Of a stretch of DNA of 25,092 nt, positions 15,529 to 24,500 are shown one piece after another. Where the stretch lies: assembly GCA_035527515.1 (NCBI GenBank), contig DATLAJ010000103.1, forward strand, positions 1 through 25,092. The letters run 5' to 3'. The notes beneath the pieces were generated by a model. It made no database searches, was not told the DNA's origin, and saw nothing but the letters and a program-made list of their open reading frames with translations. This DNA is from a bacterium. GTDB lineage: Bacteria; B130-G9. A program made the translations under genes and the position numbers. Position 1 is the stretch's first letter, and each line of letters opens with the position of its first letter.

Positions 15529-16290
15529 CTACTTCTTACTCTCCGACTTCTCTAGCGCATCAACCGCTTCCTTGGCCGCCCGCTGCTCCGCGTCCCGCTT
15601 CGACCGGCCTGAGCCTTTGCCCCACACATTGTCCTCGATGAGTATCTCAACCTCGAATGTCCGGTCGTGCGGTGGCCCGATTTCAGCGGTAACTCGATAT
15701 GTCGGGCTGACACTAAACTTGTGGACGCAGTACTCCTGAACAAGCGATTTGTAGTTCAGCTTGTCCTTGTGGCTCACGGCGAACGTGATCTGGCTGCCGA
15801 GCTTGCCAATGATGAACCGAGCCGCCTCCGGCAGACCCTGATCAGAATATATCGCGGCGATCAGCGACTCAAACGTTGCGGCCAGAATGGACGTCTTTTC
15901 TCGGCCACCCGTTATCTCCTCTCCCTTGCCTAGAAGGACCGCCTCGCCCAAGCACTCCTCCGAGGCGTGCTCGGCCAGAACAGCGTCGCTGACGACGTAT
16001 GACAGAACCTTGGTCAGGTCCCCCTCGCGAACATTGGGGTATCGCCGGTAAAGGTAGTCGCAGATAACGAGCTTGAGCACGGCGTCCCCGAGAAACTCCA
16101 TCCGCTCGTTGTTAGCGCACGCCGAGGCATTTATCTCATTCGAATACGATGTGTGAGTGATCGCTCGCTCTAGAATCGCCGGGTCGTTGAATTTTACGCC
16201 CAGCTTCTTCTGCAGAGCAAATACCTTGGCGTCAATTATGTCCCGCTGGGCGTCGGAAGTCATTTCCCCACAGACGGCGCGAACGCCCAT
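15529..16290 (-). CDS. rnc: Ribonuclease III
   Basis: A double-strand-specific endoribonuclease that processes rRNA precursors and mRNAs as a dimer. The catalytic signature NERMEFLGDAVL (61-72) carries the E62, E65 and D69 equivalents. The second acidic motif reads ILAATFESLIAAIY: E141 is present, but the position usually occupied by Asp (sometimes Asn) is Ala138. A dsRNA-binding domain occupies about residues 175-247 (NYKSLVQEYC, then GKGSGRSKRDAEQRAAKEAVDAL). The start is ATG 16290; ATG 16263 is an equally plausible shorter form. It lies 33 nt after fabF and is coupled to ffh, matching the widespread fabF-rnc linkage. The Ala substitution may change metal dependence. Confidence 0.94.
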   Translation of the reverse strand: MGVRAVCGEMTSDAQRDIIDAKVFALQKKLGVKFNDPAILERAITHTSYSNEINASACANNERMEFLGDAVLKLVICDYLYRRYPNVREGDLTKVLSYVVSDAVLAEHASEECLGEAVLLGKGEEITGGREKTSILAATFESLIAAIYSDQGLPEAARFIIGKLGSQITFAVSHKDKLNYKSLVQEYCVHKFSVSPTYRVTAEIGPPHDRTFEVEILIEDNVWGKGSGRSKRDAEQRAAKEAVDALEKSESKK

Positions 16291-16323
16291 CCGCCCCGCG
16301 GCCGGACATTCGCTCGCATCTGC

Positions 16324-17580
16324 CTACTCCTCAAATTTCCTCAACACAATAGAGACGTTCGTCCCACCAAAGCCAAACGAATTACTCAAAGTCATCCGAA
16401 TCTGCGTTCGTCTGGCAACGTTAGGCACGTAGTCGAGATCACACTCCTCGTCAGGATGTTCGTAGTTGATCGTCGGCGGTATCACACCTCTATCCATTGT
16501 TAGAACAGCTGCGACCGTCTCTACGCCTCCAGCACCGCCAAGCAAATGCCCCACCATTGATTTGTTGGCCGTGACGGGAATCTTGCGGGCACGATCCTTG
16601 AACAAGGACTTAATGGCCATTGTCTCGACCTTGTCATTCAACTGAGTCGAGGTCCCGTGAGCGTTGATGTGCTCAATCTCATCCGGGACAACCCCCGCAT
16701 CCTCCAACGCTGCCTTCATCGCGCGCACCGCGCCGCTCGCAGTCGGATCAGGTGCCACAAGGTGATAGGCATCCGCGCTCATGCCAGCGCCAAGCAACTC
16801 GGCATATATCCTCACCCCACGCGCCGTCGCATGCGCAAGGCTCTCCAAAACCACGATGCCCGCGCCCTCCGCCATAACGAAACCATCTCGCTCAGCCTCA
16901 AATGGACGACTCGCCCTCTCGGGCTCGTCATTACGCGTCGAAAGAGCTCGCATCGCACAGAAACCGCCAACCGCAAGCGGCGTAATCACCGACTCTGCCC
17001 CTCCGGCAAACATCACGTCAGCCCGCCCATCACGAACGCAGAAGAACGCCTCCGAGATAGAGTGCAGGCCGGTTGCGCAAGCGGTAACAGAGGCGGAGTT
17101 GGGGCCTTTCGCCCCAAATATGATGGAAACGTAACCCGACGCCATGTTTATGATCAGCTTCGGGATAAAAAACGGCGAAATCCGCCTCGGACCCTTCTCA
17201 AGTAGCCTCTTATGCTGCTCCTCGATAGTCGGCAGACAGCCTATTCCAGCGCCTATGTGAACCCCAACTCGTTCTTCGTTGGAGCCATTGATCTCAAGCC
17301 CGGCGTCTGATTTCGCCTCCATAGCTGCGGCCACCGCAAACTGAATAAAGGTCCCGAGCTTGCGAACCTCCTTGGCATCTAGATAGTCGAGTGGGTCAAA
17401 CCCTTTGACCTCGCCGGCTATCCGCGAAGTAAACTCCGACGCATCGAATTTAGTTATAGGCCCTATGCCGGACCGACCCGAGACCAGCGACTCCCAAAAC
17501 GCATCAACGCAGATCCCGACAGGAGTAACCACCCCCAGGCCCGTTATCACTACTCGTCTGTGCAAAACATGATGCCTCAT
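16324..17580 (-). CDS. fabF: Beta-ketoacyl-ACP synthase II
   Basis: It condenses malonyl-ACP with acyl-ACP to elongate fatty acids in the cytosolic type II system. The 418-residue form from ATG 17580 (MRHHVLHRRVVITGLG) matches the family length; an upstream in-frame Met adds 26 residues without family match. The catalytic triad is complete: C168 in VTACATGLHS, H308 in HINAHGTSTQLND and H345 in NKSMVGHLLGGAGG. The C-terminal SNSFGFGGTNVSIVL is canonical. It lies 202 nt after acpP, a gap with no gene in it and only weak hairpin potential. Confidence 0.96.
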   Translation of the reverse strand: MRHHVLHRRVVITGLGVVTPVGICVDAFWESLVSGRSGIGPITKFDASEFTSRIAGEVKGFDPLDYLDAKEVRKLGTFIQFAVAAAMEAKSDAGLEINGSNEERVGVHIGAGIGCLPTIEEQHKRLLEKGPRRISPFFIPKLIINMASGYVSIIFGAKGPNSASVTACATGLHSISEAFFCVRDGRADVMFAGGAESVITPLAVGGFCAMRALSTRNDEPERASRPFEAERDGFVMAEGAGIVVLESLAHATARGVRIYAELLGAGMSADAYHLVAPDPTASGAVRAMKAALEDAGVVPDEIEHINAHGTSTQLNDKVETMAIKSLFKDRARKIPVTANKSMVGHLLGGAGGVETVAAVLTMDRGVIPPTINYEHPDEECDLDYVPNVARRTQIRMTLSNSFGFGGTNVSIVLRKFEE

Positions 17581-17782
17581 TTTTGGAACAAGCCTCGAGA
17601 CAAGAAAAGTACAATCCCTGACCAGACGGACAGCCTGTCCGGGGACTCGCGATGGCAAGTGCCCGCGCTTTGCCCAGAGATAAGACTACAATGCGCCAGC
17701 CCACCTCCACACGTGAACAGTCGCGAAAGCCCACTGACATGCTGCTGTCTCGAGGAAGTCAAGAACTCGATAGTAAGGATAT

Positions 17783-18028
17783 CTAGTTGTCGGTCTCAAC
17801 CTTCTGCTTGATGTAGTTTAGGGCATCCCCGACGGTCAACAGCTTCTCGCCGTCCTCCTCGGAGATCTTAATGTCGAACTTATCCTCAAATTCCATTATC
17901 AGGTCCGCCAACTCAAGCGAATCCGCTCCGAGATCGTCCTTGAAAGACGCATCGTTGGACAGCCGATCCTTCTTGACGTTCAGCTTGCTTACAATGGTGT
18001 CCAGAACAACACTCTTATCGAAAGCCAT
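17783..18028 (-). CDS. acpP: Acyl carrier protein
   Basis: An 81-residue acidic carrier of growing acyl chains. S37 in GADSLELADLIMEFE is the 4'-phosphopantetheine attachment site. It has the usual helical pattern and a terminal segment TVGDALNYIKQKV. AGGAGG precedes the ATG. It sits 62 nt after fabG and before fabF, the standard order. Its prosthetic group derives from CoA, whose synthesis gene coaD lies in the same minus-strand run. Confidence 0.97.
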   Translation of the reverse strand: MAFDKSVVLDTIVSKLNVKKDRLSNDASFKDDLGADSLELADLIMEFEDKFDIKISEEDGEKLLTVGDALNYIKQKVETDN

Positions 18029-18090
18029 CCCAGCAATACCTCCTGTTACCAGAGTTAAACTACCGAAACTGCGCCGGCCACCAAAGGCCG

Positions 18091-18831
18091 CTACATATAT
18101 ATTCCGCCATTTACGTTAATCACTTGCCCCGTGATGTATCCTGCATCATCAGAGGCCAAGAATGCAACCACATTGGCAATATCTTCCGGCTGGCCGAGTC
18201 GCTTCATAGGGATCATGTTGAACATCTGCTCCTTCGCCTTCTCTGGCACGTCCTGCGTCATTGGCGTGTCGATGTAGCCCGGCGCGATAACATTGACCGT
18301 TACACCGCGAGATGCGACCTCCCTCGCAACGCTCCTGCTAAATCCTATAATCCCCGCTTTCGAGGCGCCGTAGTTGGCCTGACCAGCATTGCCCATTATC
18401 CCTATCACGGAACTGATGCTGATTACCCGCCCTCTTCGGCGCGAGACCATGCCCCGTATAACGCTCCTAGTGCAATTAAAGACGCTCCTCAGATTGACCG
18501 CGAGAACTCTCTCCCAGTCCTCGTCCGACATCCGCATCAACAGATTATCGCGCGTTATACCAGCGTTGTTGACCAGAACGTCAAGCCGCCCGTAGTGCTG
18601 TTCCGTCTCCTTGACCATCGCGTCCACCCTCGCAGAATCGGTTACGTCGCAGTTGAACGTCAGCGTGTCCGAGCCAAGCGACTCCAGCTCGCGCTTGGTC
18701 TCGGCCATCTCATCCTCCAGCAGGTCGCATAACACGACGTTCAGTCCATCTCTCGCCAGGCGCTCAGCGATCGCCTTCCCGATCCCCCTAGCAGCCCCGG
18801 TAACGAGCGCTGCCTGTCTCTCTTCACCCAT
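18091..18831 (-). CDS. fabG: 3-oxoacyl-ACP reductase
   Basis: An NADPH-dependent short-chain dehydrogenase that reduces 3-oxoacyl-ACP to 3-hydroxyacyl-ACP. It is 246 residues, typical. TGAARGIG (11-18) forms the nucleotide-binding loop and NNAG (88-91) is present. The catalytic residues S141, Y154 and K158 appear in SISSVIG and QANYGASKAG. The C-terminal GYITGQVINVNGGIYM is characteristic of FabG. GAGGT lies 8 nt before the ATG and a strong promoter candidate lies upstream. The usual upstream neighbours plsX, fabH and fabD are absent, so this operon begins at fabG. Confidence 0.95.
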   Translation of the reverse strand: MGEERQAALVTGAARGIGKAIAERLARDGLNVVLCDLLEDEMAETKRELESLGSDTLTFNCDVTDSARVDAMVKETEQHYGRLDVLVNNAGITRDNLLMRMSDEDWERVLAVNLRSVFNCTRSVIRGMVSRRRGRVISISSVIGIMGNAGQANYGASKAGIIGFSRSVAREVASRGVTVNVIAPGYIDTPMTQDVPEKAKEQMFNMIPMKRLGQPEDIANVVAFLASDDAGYITGQVINVNGGIYM

Positions 18832-18869
18832 TTTTAATACCTCTATTCAATCTCAAACAGGTCCTACAC

Positions 18870-18898
18870 ATTCGACGAAAAAACCAACGCCGTGTCAA
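18870..18898 (-). promoter_or_regulatory. Candidate promoter for the fabG operon
   Basis: On the minus strand a perfect TTGACA (plus 18893-18898), 17 nt including a T6 run, then TCGAAT (plus 18870-18875). The inferred start is about 30 nt before the fabG ATG. The -35 box and spacing are ideal; the -10 box matches 4 of 6. Confidence 0.55.
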
Positions 18899-18989
18899 TC
18901 ATCCAAGTGCCTAACCAATCCGGCAACGCGGCGACGTTGGCTGCCCTGCGTCTCGGCCAGAGCATCGCCACAGGTCCTCGTCAGGTTAC

Positions 18990-19610
18990 TCATCCTCGCT
19001 GTGAAACCTCCGGCCTCTCGCCTGCCGGGTGCTCGACGTACTTCCCTGTAACCTCGCCGAGCAACTGCATACAGGCCATCGCAGCGAAGAACCCAGCAAA
19101 TGGCATGCCCGCCGAAAACACGACAAGCAGAAGGCAGCGAACAAACACGTCAAGGTATTCACCAAAGAAGCCGAACACCTTGAGAAGCCGCCGAATATCG
19201 AAGGCGCTTCTCACGGAGCCAGTGCTCAGCCAGACCGCTGCAGCCCATGGCATAAGCAGCGTTGAGATGATCCCAAGCACTATTCCTATCGTGAGGAGTG
19301 TGCTATATGCAGGATTCCCGCGATTGATGCTTGCCAACCATAAGAAAAGCGCCGGCAAGATATAATAAAGGACCCACACCGCGAAGGCCTTTGCCCCGAG
19401 GACGAAGGACTCTCCGGCGCGCCACGTGGGCAGACCCTTGTCCGTCTCCCGCCGAATAGCTGCTCTGAGCAGCTGCATCAAGTAGCCCTTAGAGAAGAAG
19501 AAAAGAACCGGTATGCCCAAGAAAAGGCCGCCTAAAAGCGTCTTCCGTGTCCAATGCTCATCCTCTATAACCTTTCTCAGGGCTTCAGTAACTGACATCT
19601 TGCCCATCAT
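18990..19610 (-). CDS. DUF4013-like membrane protein
   Basis: A 206-residue integral membrane protein of unknown function. ATG 19610 or the adjacent ATG 19607 is the start, with AGGAGG a few bases upstream; an in-frame Met 50 codons earlier has no such support. Hydrophobic segments lie near residues 25-45, 68-95, 103-125 and 150-180. A short soluble stretch RRETDKGLPTWRAGESFVLGAKAF follows the first segment, and the lP-W motif plus this layout resembles DUF4013 proteins. The C-terminus is polar. It is separated from fabG by 158 nt containing the fabG promoter, so it is probably a separate unit, and it is divergent from the hydrolase gene at 19815. Confidence 0.65.
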   Translation of the reverse strand: MMGKMSVTEALRKVIEDEHWTRKTLLGGLFLGIPVLFFFSKGYLMQLLRAAIRRETDKGLPTWRAGESFVLGAKAFAVWVLYYILPALFLWLASINRGNPAYSTLLTIGIVLGIISTLLMPWAAAVWLSTGSVRSAFDIRRLLKVFGFFGEYLDVFVRCLLLVVFSAGMPFAGFFAAMACMQLLGEVTGKYVEHPAGERPEVSQRG

Positions 19611-19814
19611 GCCGCCTCCTATGTCATTCCTTCCTCGTACGCCGAAACATCTGTCATAGTGAAGTGCCCTAATAGTGATAGATTGCCCATCAAAGTTCAA
19701 GACAAGGATGGCGGAGCAGCCGGCAGGTTCCTGACTGCGGGAGTTGGCACGTTGGCGCATAACAAAGGTAGCCGCTTGGTTTGGGGCATGTAAAGCATAA
19801 TGAAGGAGATAGGT

Positions 19815-20558
19815 ATGAGCAAGAACAATCCCTCAGACAGCGTGACGATGACAATCGTATATGACAACTATCAGCACCGGCAGGGACTCAAGACCGGCTG
19901 GGGGTTCTCCTGCGTCGTTCGGGGCCTTGACAGAACCATCCTCTTCGACACAGGCGGCGACGGCAAGACGCTGCTTGGAAACCTCGGCGACCTTCGGATT
20001 GACCCGGCCGACATCGACGTTGTTTTTCTCTCTCACATCGACGGCGACCACACAGGCGGGCTGTCCGCCTTCCTGGCCGCCAACGCGAACGTTACGGTCT
20101 ATCTGCCGGCGTCCTTTCCCGGAGAGTTCAGGTCCCGAATCGAGCAGGCCGGCGCCGAGGTTGTCGAGATGCGCCAGCCACAGATGCTCTTCGACAACGT
20201 CTTCACGACCGGCGAACTGGGCCGCCTCAAGGTGGAACAGTCGCTTGTGGCGATGGTGCACGACATAGGCGTCGTCATCAGCGGCTGCGCGCACCCTGGC
20301 ATCGAGAGGATGGTCGCAAAGGCACGTGATACGACGGGCGGAACGCGGTTTCTCGCCATCGGGGGCTTCCATTTCTTCATGTCGGGAGACGAGAGCATAA
20401 GAGAGGTGATCGAGCGCCTCAAGAGTCTAGGTGTTGAGTGGGCCGCCCCAACGCACTGCTCGGGCGACCGGGCGAGGGAGCTCTTTGAGGAGGCGTTTGG
20501 CGACCGTTACATCCGGGCCGGCGTCGGAAAGACGATCGACCTGTCGGCGCTAGGGTAG
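19815..20558 (+). CDS. Metallo-beta-lactamase-fold hydrolase (COG1237-like)
   Basis: A 247-residue soluble hydrolase. The start is ATG 19815, with AAGGAGAT 5 nt upstream; that sequence lies after the earlier in-frame ATG at 19800, which is therefore unlikely. The metal motif is SHIDGDHTGGL (H74, D76, D78, H79), preceded by ILFDTGGDG and followed by SGCAHPG, IGGFHFF and APTHCSGD. DNYQHRQGLKTGWGFSCVV at the start is typical of the subfamily annotated, from archaeal members, as dihydropterin-aminobenzene phosphate synthase. That specific function is not supported here. The substrate is unknown, and it may be an RNA, nucleotide or phosphoester hydrolase. It is alone on the plus strand. Confidence 0.85.
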   Translation: MSKNNPSDSVTMTIVYDNYQHRQGLKTGWGFSCVVRGLDRTILFDTGGDGKTLLGNLGDLRIDPADIDVVFLSHIDGDHTGGLSAFLAANANVTVYLPASFPGEFRSRIEQAGAEVVEMRQPQMLFDNVFTTGELGRLKVEQSLVAMVHDIGVVISGCAHPGIERMVAKARDTTGGTRFLAIGGFHFFMSGDESIREVIERLKSLGVEWAAPTHCSGDRARELFEEAFGDRYIRAGVGKTIDLSALG

Positions 20559-20715
20559 AGCCAGCCTGCTTGTCCTTCACACGCCGGCCGCTGTGCCATC
20601 TTTATTTGCATAATTGCGTGTATCAGGTAAGGTCTGCACACAGCCACAAAGTGCTGATTTATGGTTGGAGATAAGACCGCTACGAAGCGCTTGTTTGGAG
20701 GGTATCGACATTTCT

Positions 20716-20964
20716 GTGCAATTAACGATCGAGCTTCCCGAGGATGTTTTTTCAGCGTTGCGGGCAAGCCCAGCTGAGTTTGTGAAGGAGATGCGACTGG
20801 CGGCTGCTGTGAAATGGTATGAGATGGAGATGGTCTCACAGTCCAAAGCCGCGGAACTGGCTGGCGTCAGTCGGCAGGAGTTCCTTTCGGCGCTTAATCG
20901 TTTCCGAGTTTCTCCGTTTCAGACGACTGATGAGGAGCTGGCAGAGGAATCTGCCCGTGGATAG
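20716..20964 (+). CDS. UPF0175 family antitoxin
   Basis: An 82-residue protein of the UPF0175 (COG2886) family, whose members pair with DUF3368 PIN-like proteins as putative type II antitoxins. VQLTIELPEDVFSALRASPAEF and MRLAAAVKWYEMEMVSQSKAAELAGVSRQEFLSALNRF are typical; residues 39-60 form a helix-turn-helix. The start is GTG 20716, the only start codon near the family N-terminus, with TTGGAGGG about 14 nt upstream; TTG 20695 is a less likely alternative. The stop overlaps the toxin start by 8 nt. Such antitoxins usually repress their own promoter, but no operator is evident in the preceding 150 bases. Confidence 0.85.
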   Translation: MQLTIELPEDVFSALRASPAEFVKEMRLAAAVKWYEMEMVSQSKAAELAGVSRQEFLSALNRFRVSPFQTTDEELAEESARG

Positions 20965-21435
20965 GAGGTGGGTTGTTAACTCATCTCCATTGATCGTTCT
21001 TGCTAGAATCTCTCACCTCCACCTGATTACCGATATGTGCAGTGAGATCGTCATCCCCGATGGGGTTGCTCAGGAAATCGATTGCGGCCCAAAGGATGAT
21101 CCGGCCAGAAAGTGGTTAAGAGAAGAGGGGCAAAGATTTGTTGTATGCCCAGGCCTGGTAGAACCTGTGGTGAAAGCCTGGGATCAGGAGAAACACAAGT
21201 CCTCTCATTTGCGCATAATAAACCCGGCTACGAGGCTGTGATTGACGATCGGTCTGCCAGAAGATGTGCCTTATCTTTGGGTATCGCTGTCCGTGGGACT
21301 CTCGGCATCATCTTGCTGGCCAAAAAAGACGGGCGATTGTCCCAGATTGCGACGATCCTCGATCAGATGGTACGATTTGGTTTCAGAATAAAGCCAGAGC
21401 TAATGAAGGCGGCCCTAAGGCTTATGGACGAATAG
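20957..21435 (+). pseudogene. DUF3368 PIN-like toxin, frameshifted
   Basis: The partner of the UPF0175 antitoxin. The N-terminal half reads from GTG 20957 as MDRRWVVNSSPLIVLARISHLHLI and continues to about 21181. It then loses the family match and stops at 21241. The rest of the family (GSGETQVLSFA, AVIDDRSARRCA, GTLGIILLAKKDG) continues in the -1 frame to TGA-free sequence ending at 21435. The junction is near 21176-21184, equivalent to one inserted base or two lost. PIN-type nucleases need acidic residues from both halves, so the toxin should be inactive unless the shift is a sequencing error. No classical slippery heptamer is present. With the frame restored the length would be about 158 residues, normal for the family. 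Confidence 0.8.
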
Positions 21436-21476
21436 TCTCCTCCCTGAGCTACCTCCAGCGAGCTCTGATTCGAGCA

Positions 21477-21490
21477 GAGGCGATCGCCTC
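21477..21490. other. 14-bp perfect palindrome between converging genes
   Basis: GAGGCGATCGCCTC lies between the toxin remnant (plus) and the RND gene (minus). It contains GCGATCGC, the octamer known as HIP1 in cyanobacteria. It has no loop and no T-tract, so a terminator role is doubtful; it could be a methylation or protein-binding site, or chance. Confidence 0.3.
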
Positions 21491-21546
21491 CGCACACTAT
21501 TCGAGATCGCGCTAGGTTTCGCAGGAATGGTTGAAAGCGGCCGTCC

Positions 21547-24500
21547 TTACGTTGACCTTTGGTGCCCGGTGCTTTTTTCGGGCTTGAAGCGGATGCGTTC
21601 GACTATGCTGTAGATGACGGGGATGACGAAGAGGGTCATCAGCATTGCAGCGCCGAGTCCGAACGCGATTGCGACGGCCATCGGTGAGCGCATCTCGGAG
21701 CCTTCGGACGTGGATACGGCCATCGGCAGAATGGCCATTATCGTTGTGAGCGAGGTTATCAGGATTGGCCGAAGCCGCGTTACAGCGCCCCTTATCAGCG
21801 CCTCGGCCTTATCCACGCCTCGCCTTCTCAGCTGGTTGACGTAGTCGATCATCACGATGGCGTTATTGACGGCGATTCCGACAAGGATGATGAGGCCCAT
21901 AAGGGCCGGTGTGGAGACAGTCTTGCCGAACACCGTCAGCCCAATGACGACGCCGATCAGTCCGAACGGGACGGTGAATATGATGACGAACGGCTGTCTA
22001 AACGACTCGAACAGGGCTGCCATTATCATATAGACGATAAGAATGGCCGCAGCAAACGCGTAGAGCAGCGCGGTGAAGGTCTCGCGCATGTCCTCGGCGC
22101 CGCCGCCGTAATCGATGAAGTATCCCCTCGGCAGCTGCATGTCGGCCAGCCCCTTCCTGATGTCCGCCAGCACGCTTCCGAGGTCCCGACCAGACACGTC
22201 CGCAGTTACAGTTACCTTCCGCTCCTGATTCTCCCTCGTTATCTCAATCGGGCCTGCGCCAAGCTCCGTCTTAGCCAGTTGGTAGAGCGGGATATGAGCC
22301 CCGGCTGGCGTGGGAATATCGATGTTGAGAATCTTCTCGATCGTATTCCTATCACTCTCGGCGAATCGGACGCGCACGTCGTATTCGTCTCCGCCAACCC
22401 TGAACTGCGTCGCGACGTAGCCCAAGGCCGCGTTCTTCACATAGTCGGCGACCTGCCTGACGGAAAGTCCGTGCTGAGACGCCTTGTCCCGGTCGAGCTC
22501 TATGACAAGCTCCGGCTTCCCCTCCTTAAGGCTGATGTCAGCGTCCCGTGTCCCGGACACACGTTCAACGACCCTCAGAATACGCTCGCCATAAGCCTTG
22601 AGAACCTCCAGGTCCTTGCCGAATACGCGAATCGCGACGTCCGTTTGGTCAGCGCTGCCGGGAGTCGAGCCCGCGCCAAAGCCTGCAAAACTGAACGAGG
22701 CGCCCTCGATCTTGGGCAGACTCTTCCGGATTTCGTCCTGGATCTCGTCGCTGGTCTTCGTTCGCTTGTCTGTATCGAGCAACCTTGTGAAGACCATGCC
22801 TGTACTGACGTCTTCGCCGCCGGGGCCGTGGCCACCCTCGTTCGGCCCTATAAACGCCAGAACACTATCTACACCTTCGGTGTTGTGTATGCTCGTCTCT
22901 ACCCCTTCCGAGACTCTGCCGGTCTGCTCAAGAGTGGTCCCCACGGGCAGCTTGAAGTTCAGGATTAACATCGGGTAATCGCTTGGCGGCATGAACTCAA
23001 AGCCAAGGGCAAAGGCGCCAAGAATCGCTAGCCCGAAGACGGCGATGAGCCCCAGGAGGACCTTCTTGCGATTGTGAAGTACTTTTCTCAGCAGACTCTC
23101 ATAAATGGCTTTGGGCCTCTCGAAGCTCCCGGCCGAGTAACCCGAGATGCCTCTTTTGAACAGAAGCGAGGCAATCATCGGCACAATCGTAGTAGCGACG
23201 ATAAGCGAAGAGAGAAGCGCAAGACAGACCGTAAGCGCCATCGGCCTCGAATACTGGCCAGCCACGCCCTTGATAAGCGCCATCGGAAGGAAAACTGCAA
23301 CCGTCGTAAACGTCGAGGCTGTGATCGCCAACGTGACCTGCGAGGCGCCCTGCTTAGCTGCGTCCTTGGGTCCCTTCTTCTGCTCGATGTATCTAAAGAT
23401 GTTCTCAATCACAACTACGGCGTTGTCAACCAGCATCCCAACACCAAGCCCGAACCCAACCAAAGTCATTAGATTGAACGTGTAGTCCAGCCAATACATC
23501 CCGATGAAGGCGGTCGTGATTGAGATAGGCATCGCCAGCGCGACCGTGAACGTGGGACGCCATCTTCTCAGGAATATGAGCAAGAATATGATCGCTAACG
23601 CTGCCCCGAACAGCGCATCGCGAAGCGTTCGATTGACCGTTTGCTCTATGAAGACCCCTTGGTCCATAAGGGCCTTCATCTTGAGGTCCTTCGGCATGAT
23701 GTCCTTCATCTCGGAAAGCGCACCATAGACCCGCTTGATCACTGAGTAAGTGTTCACGCCTGATTGCTTGAGTATCGCCACCATGACACAGTCTTTGCCG
23801 TTGAGCCTGGTGTAGTTGCGGACTTCCTTGTGTGCATCCTGCACGGTCGCCACATCGGCTATCCTTATCGGCACGCCGTCCCTGACCGCAATGACCGTGC
23901 TCCTGATTGGTTCAATCGTCTTGTATTCGCCCAGCGTCCTTATCAGATACTCGGTGAAGTCGCGGGATACGTGCCCGCCGGAGATGTTGATGTTCTCTCT
24001 TCTGACTGTCGCGATCACGTCGTCCAGCGAGAGGTTGTATGACCTCAGCTTGCGCTCATCGACGGTGATGTTGATCTCGCGCTGCAAGCCGCCCATCACA
24101 AACGCTATGGCAACGCCCTCGAGCCGCTCCAGGTAAGGTGAAAGCACATCCTCAAGATACTTGTGAAGCTCCATTGTGTTCTCCATTCCAGTGACTCCAA
24201 AGACCAGAATGGGAGAGTCGTTGGGATCATACTTCAAGACGAGCGGATCATCGGCGTCATCAGGCAGGAACCCTGATATCATACTCACCCTGTCCCGGAC
24301 ATCCTGCGCAGCGAAGTCCAGGTTCGCGTCCCAGTTGAACTCGACCATGACTCTGGACTTGCCCTCACTGGAGCTGGAGAAGACTCGTTTCACGTTCTCA
24401 GCCCGGCTGGCCGCCTCCTCGATGCGCTTGGTAATAGTCTCCTCAATGTCTTCTGAGGCGACGCCCTCGTATGTCGTCAGGACCGCAACCAGCGGGTAGG

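Noticed and set aside
17581-17782. A small gene in the acpP-fabF gap
   Set aside because: Minus-strand frames here lack a ribosome-binding site and family resemblance, and the composition looks non-coding.
19626-19799. Divergent promoters between the DUF4013-like gene and the hydrolase gene
   Set aside because: No hexamer pair with acceptable spacing could be found on either strand. Promoters must exist but cannot be placed.
21160-21200. Programmed -1 frameshift to make the full DUF3368 toxin
   Set aside because: The direction would fit, but no X XXY YYZ heptamer lies at the junction, no strong downstream structure was seen, and the family is not known for recoding.
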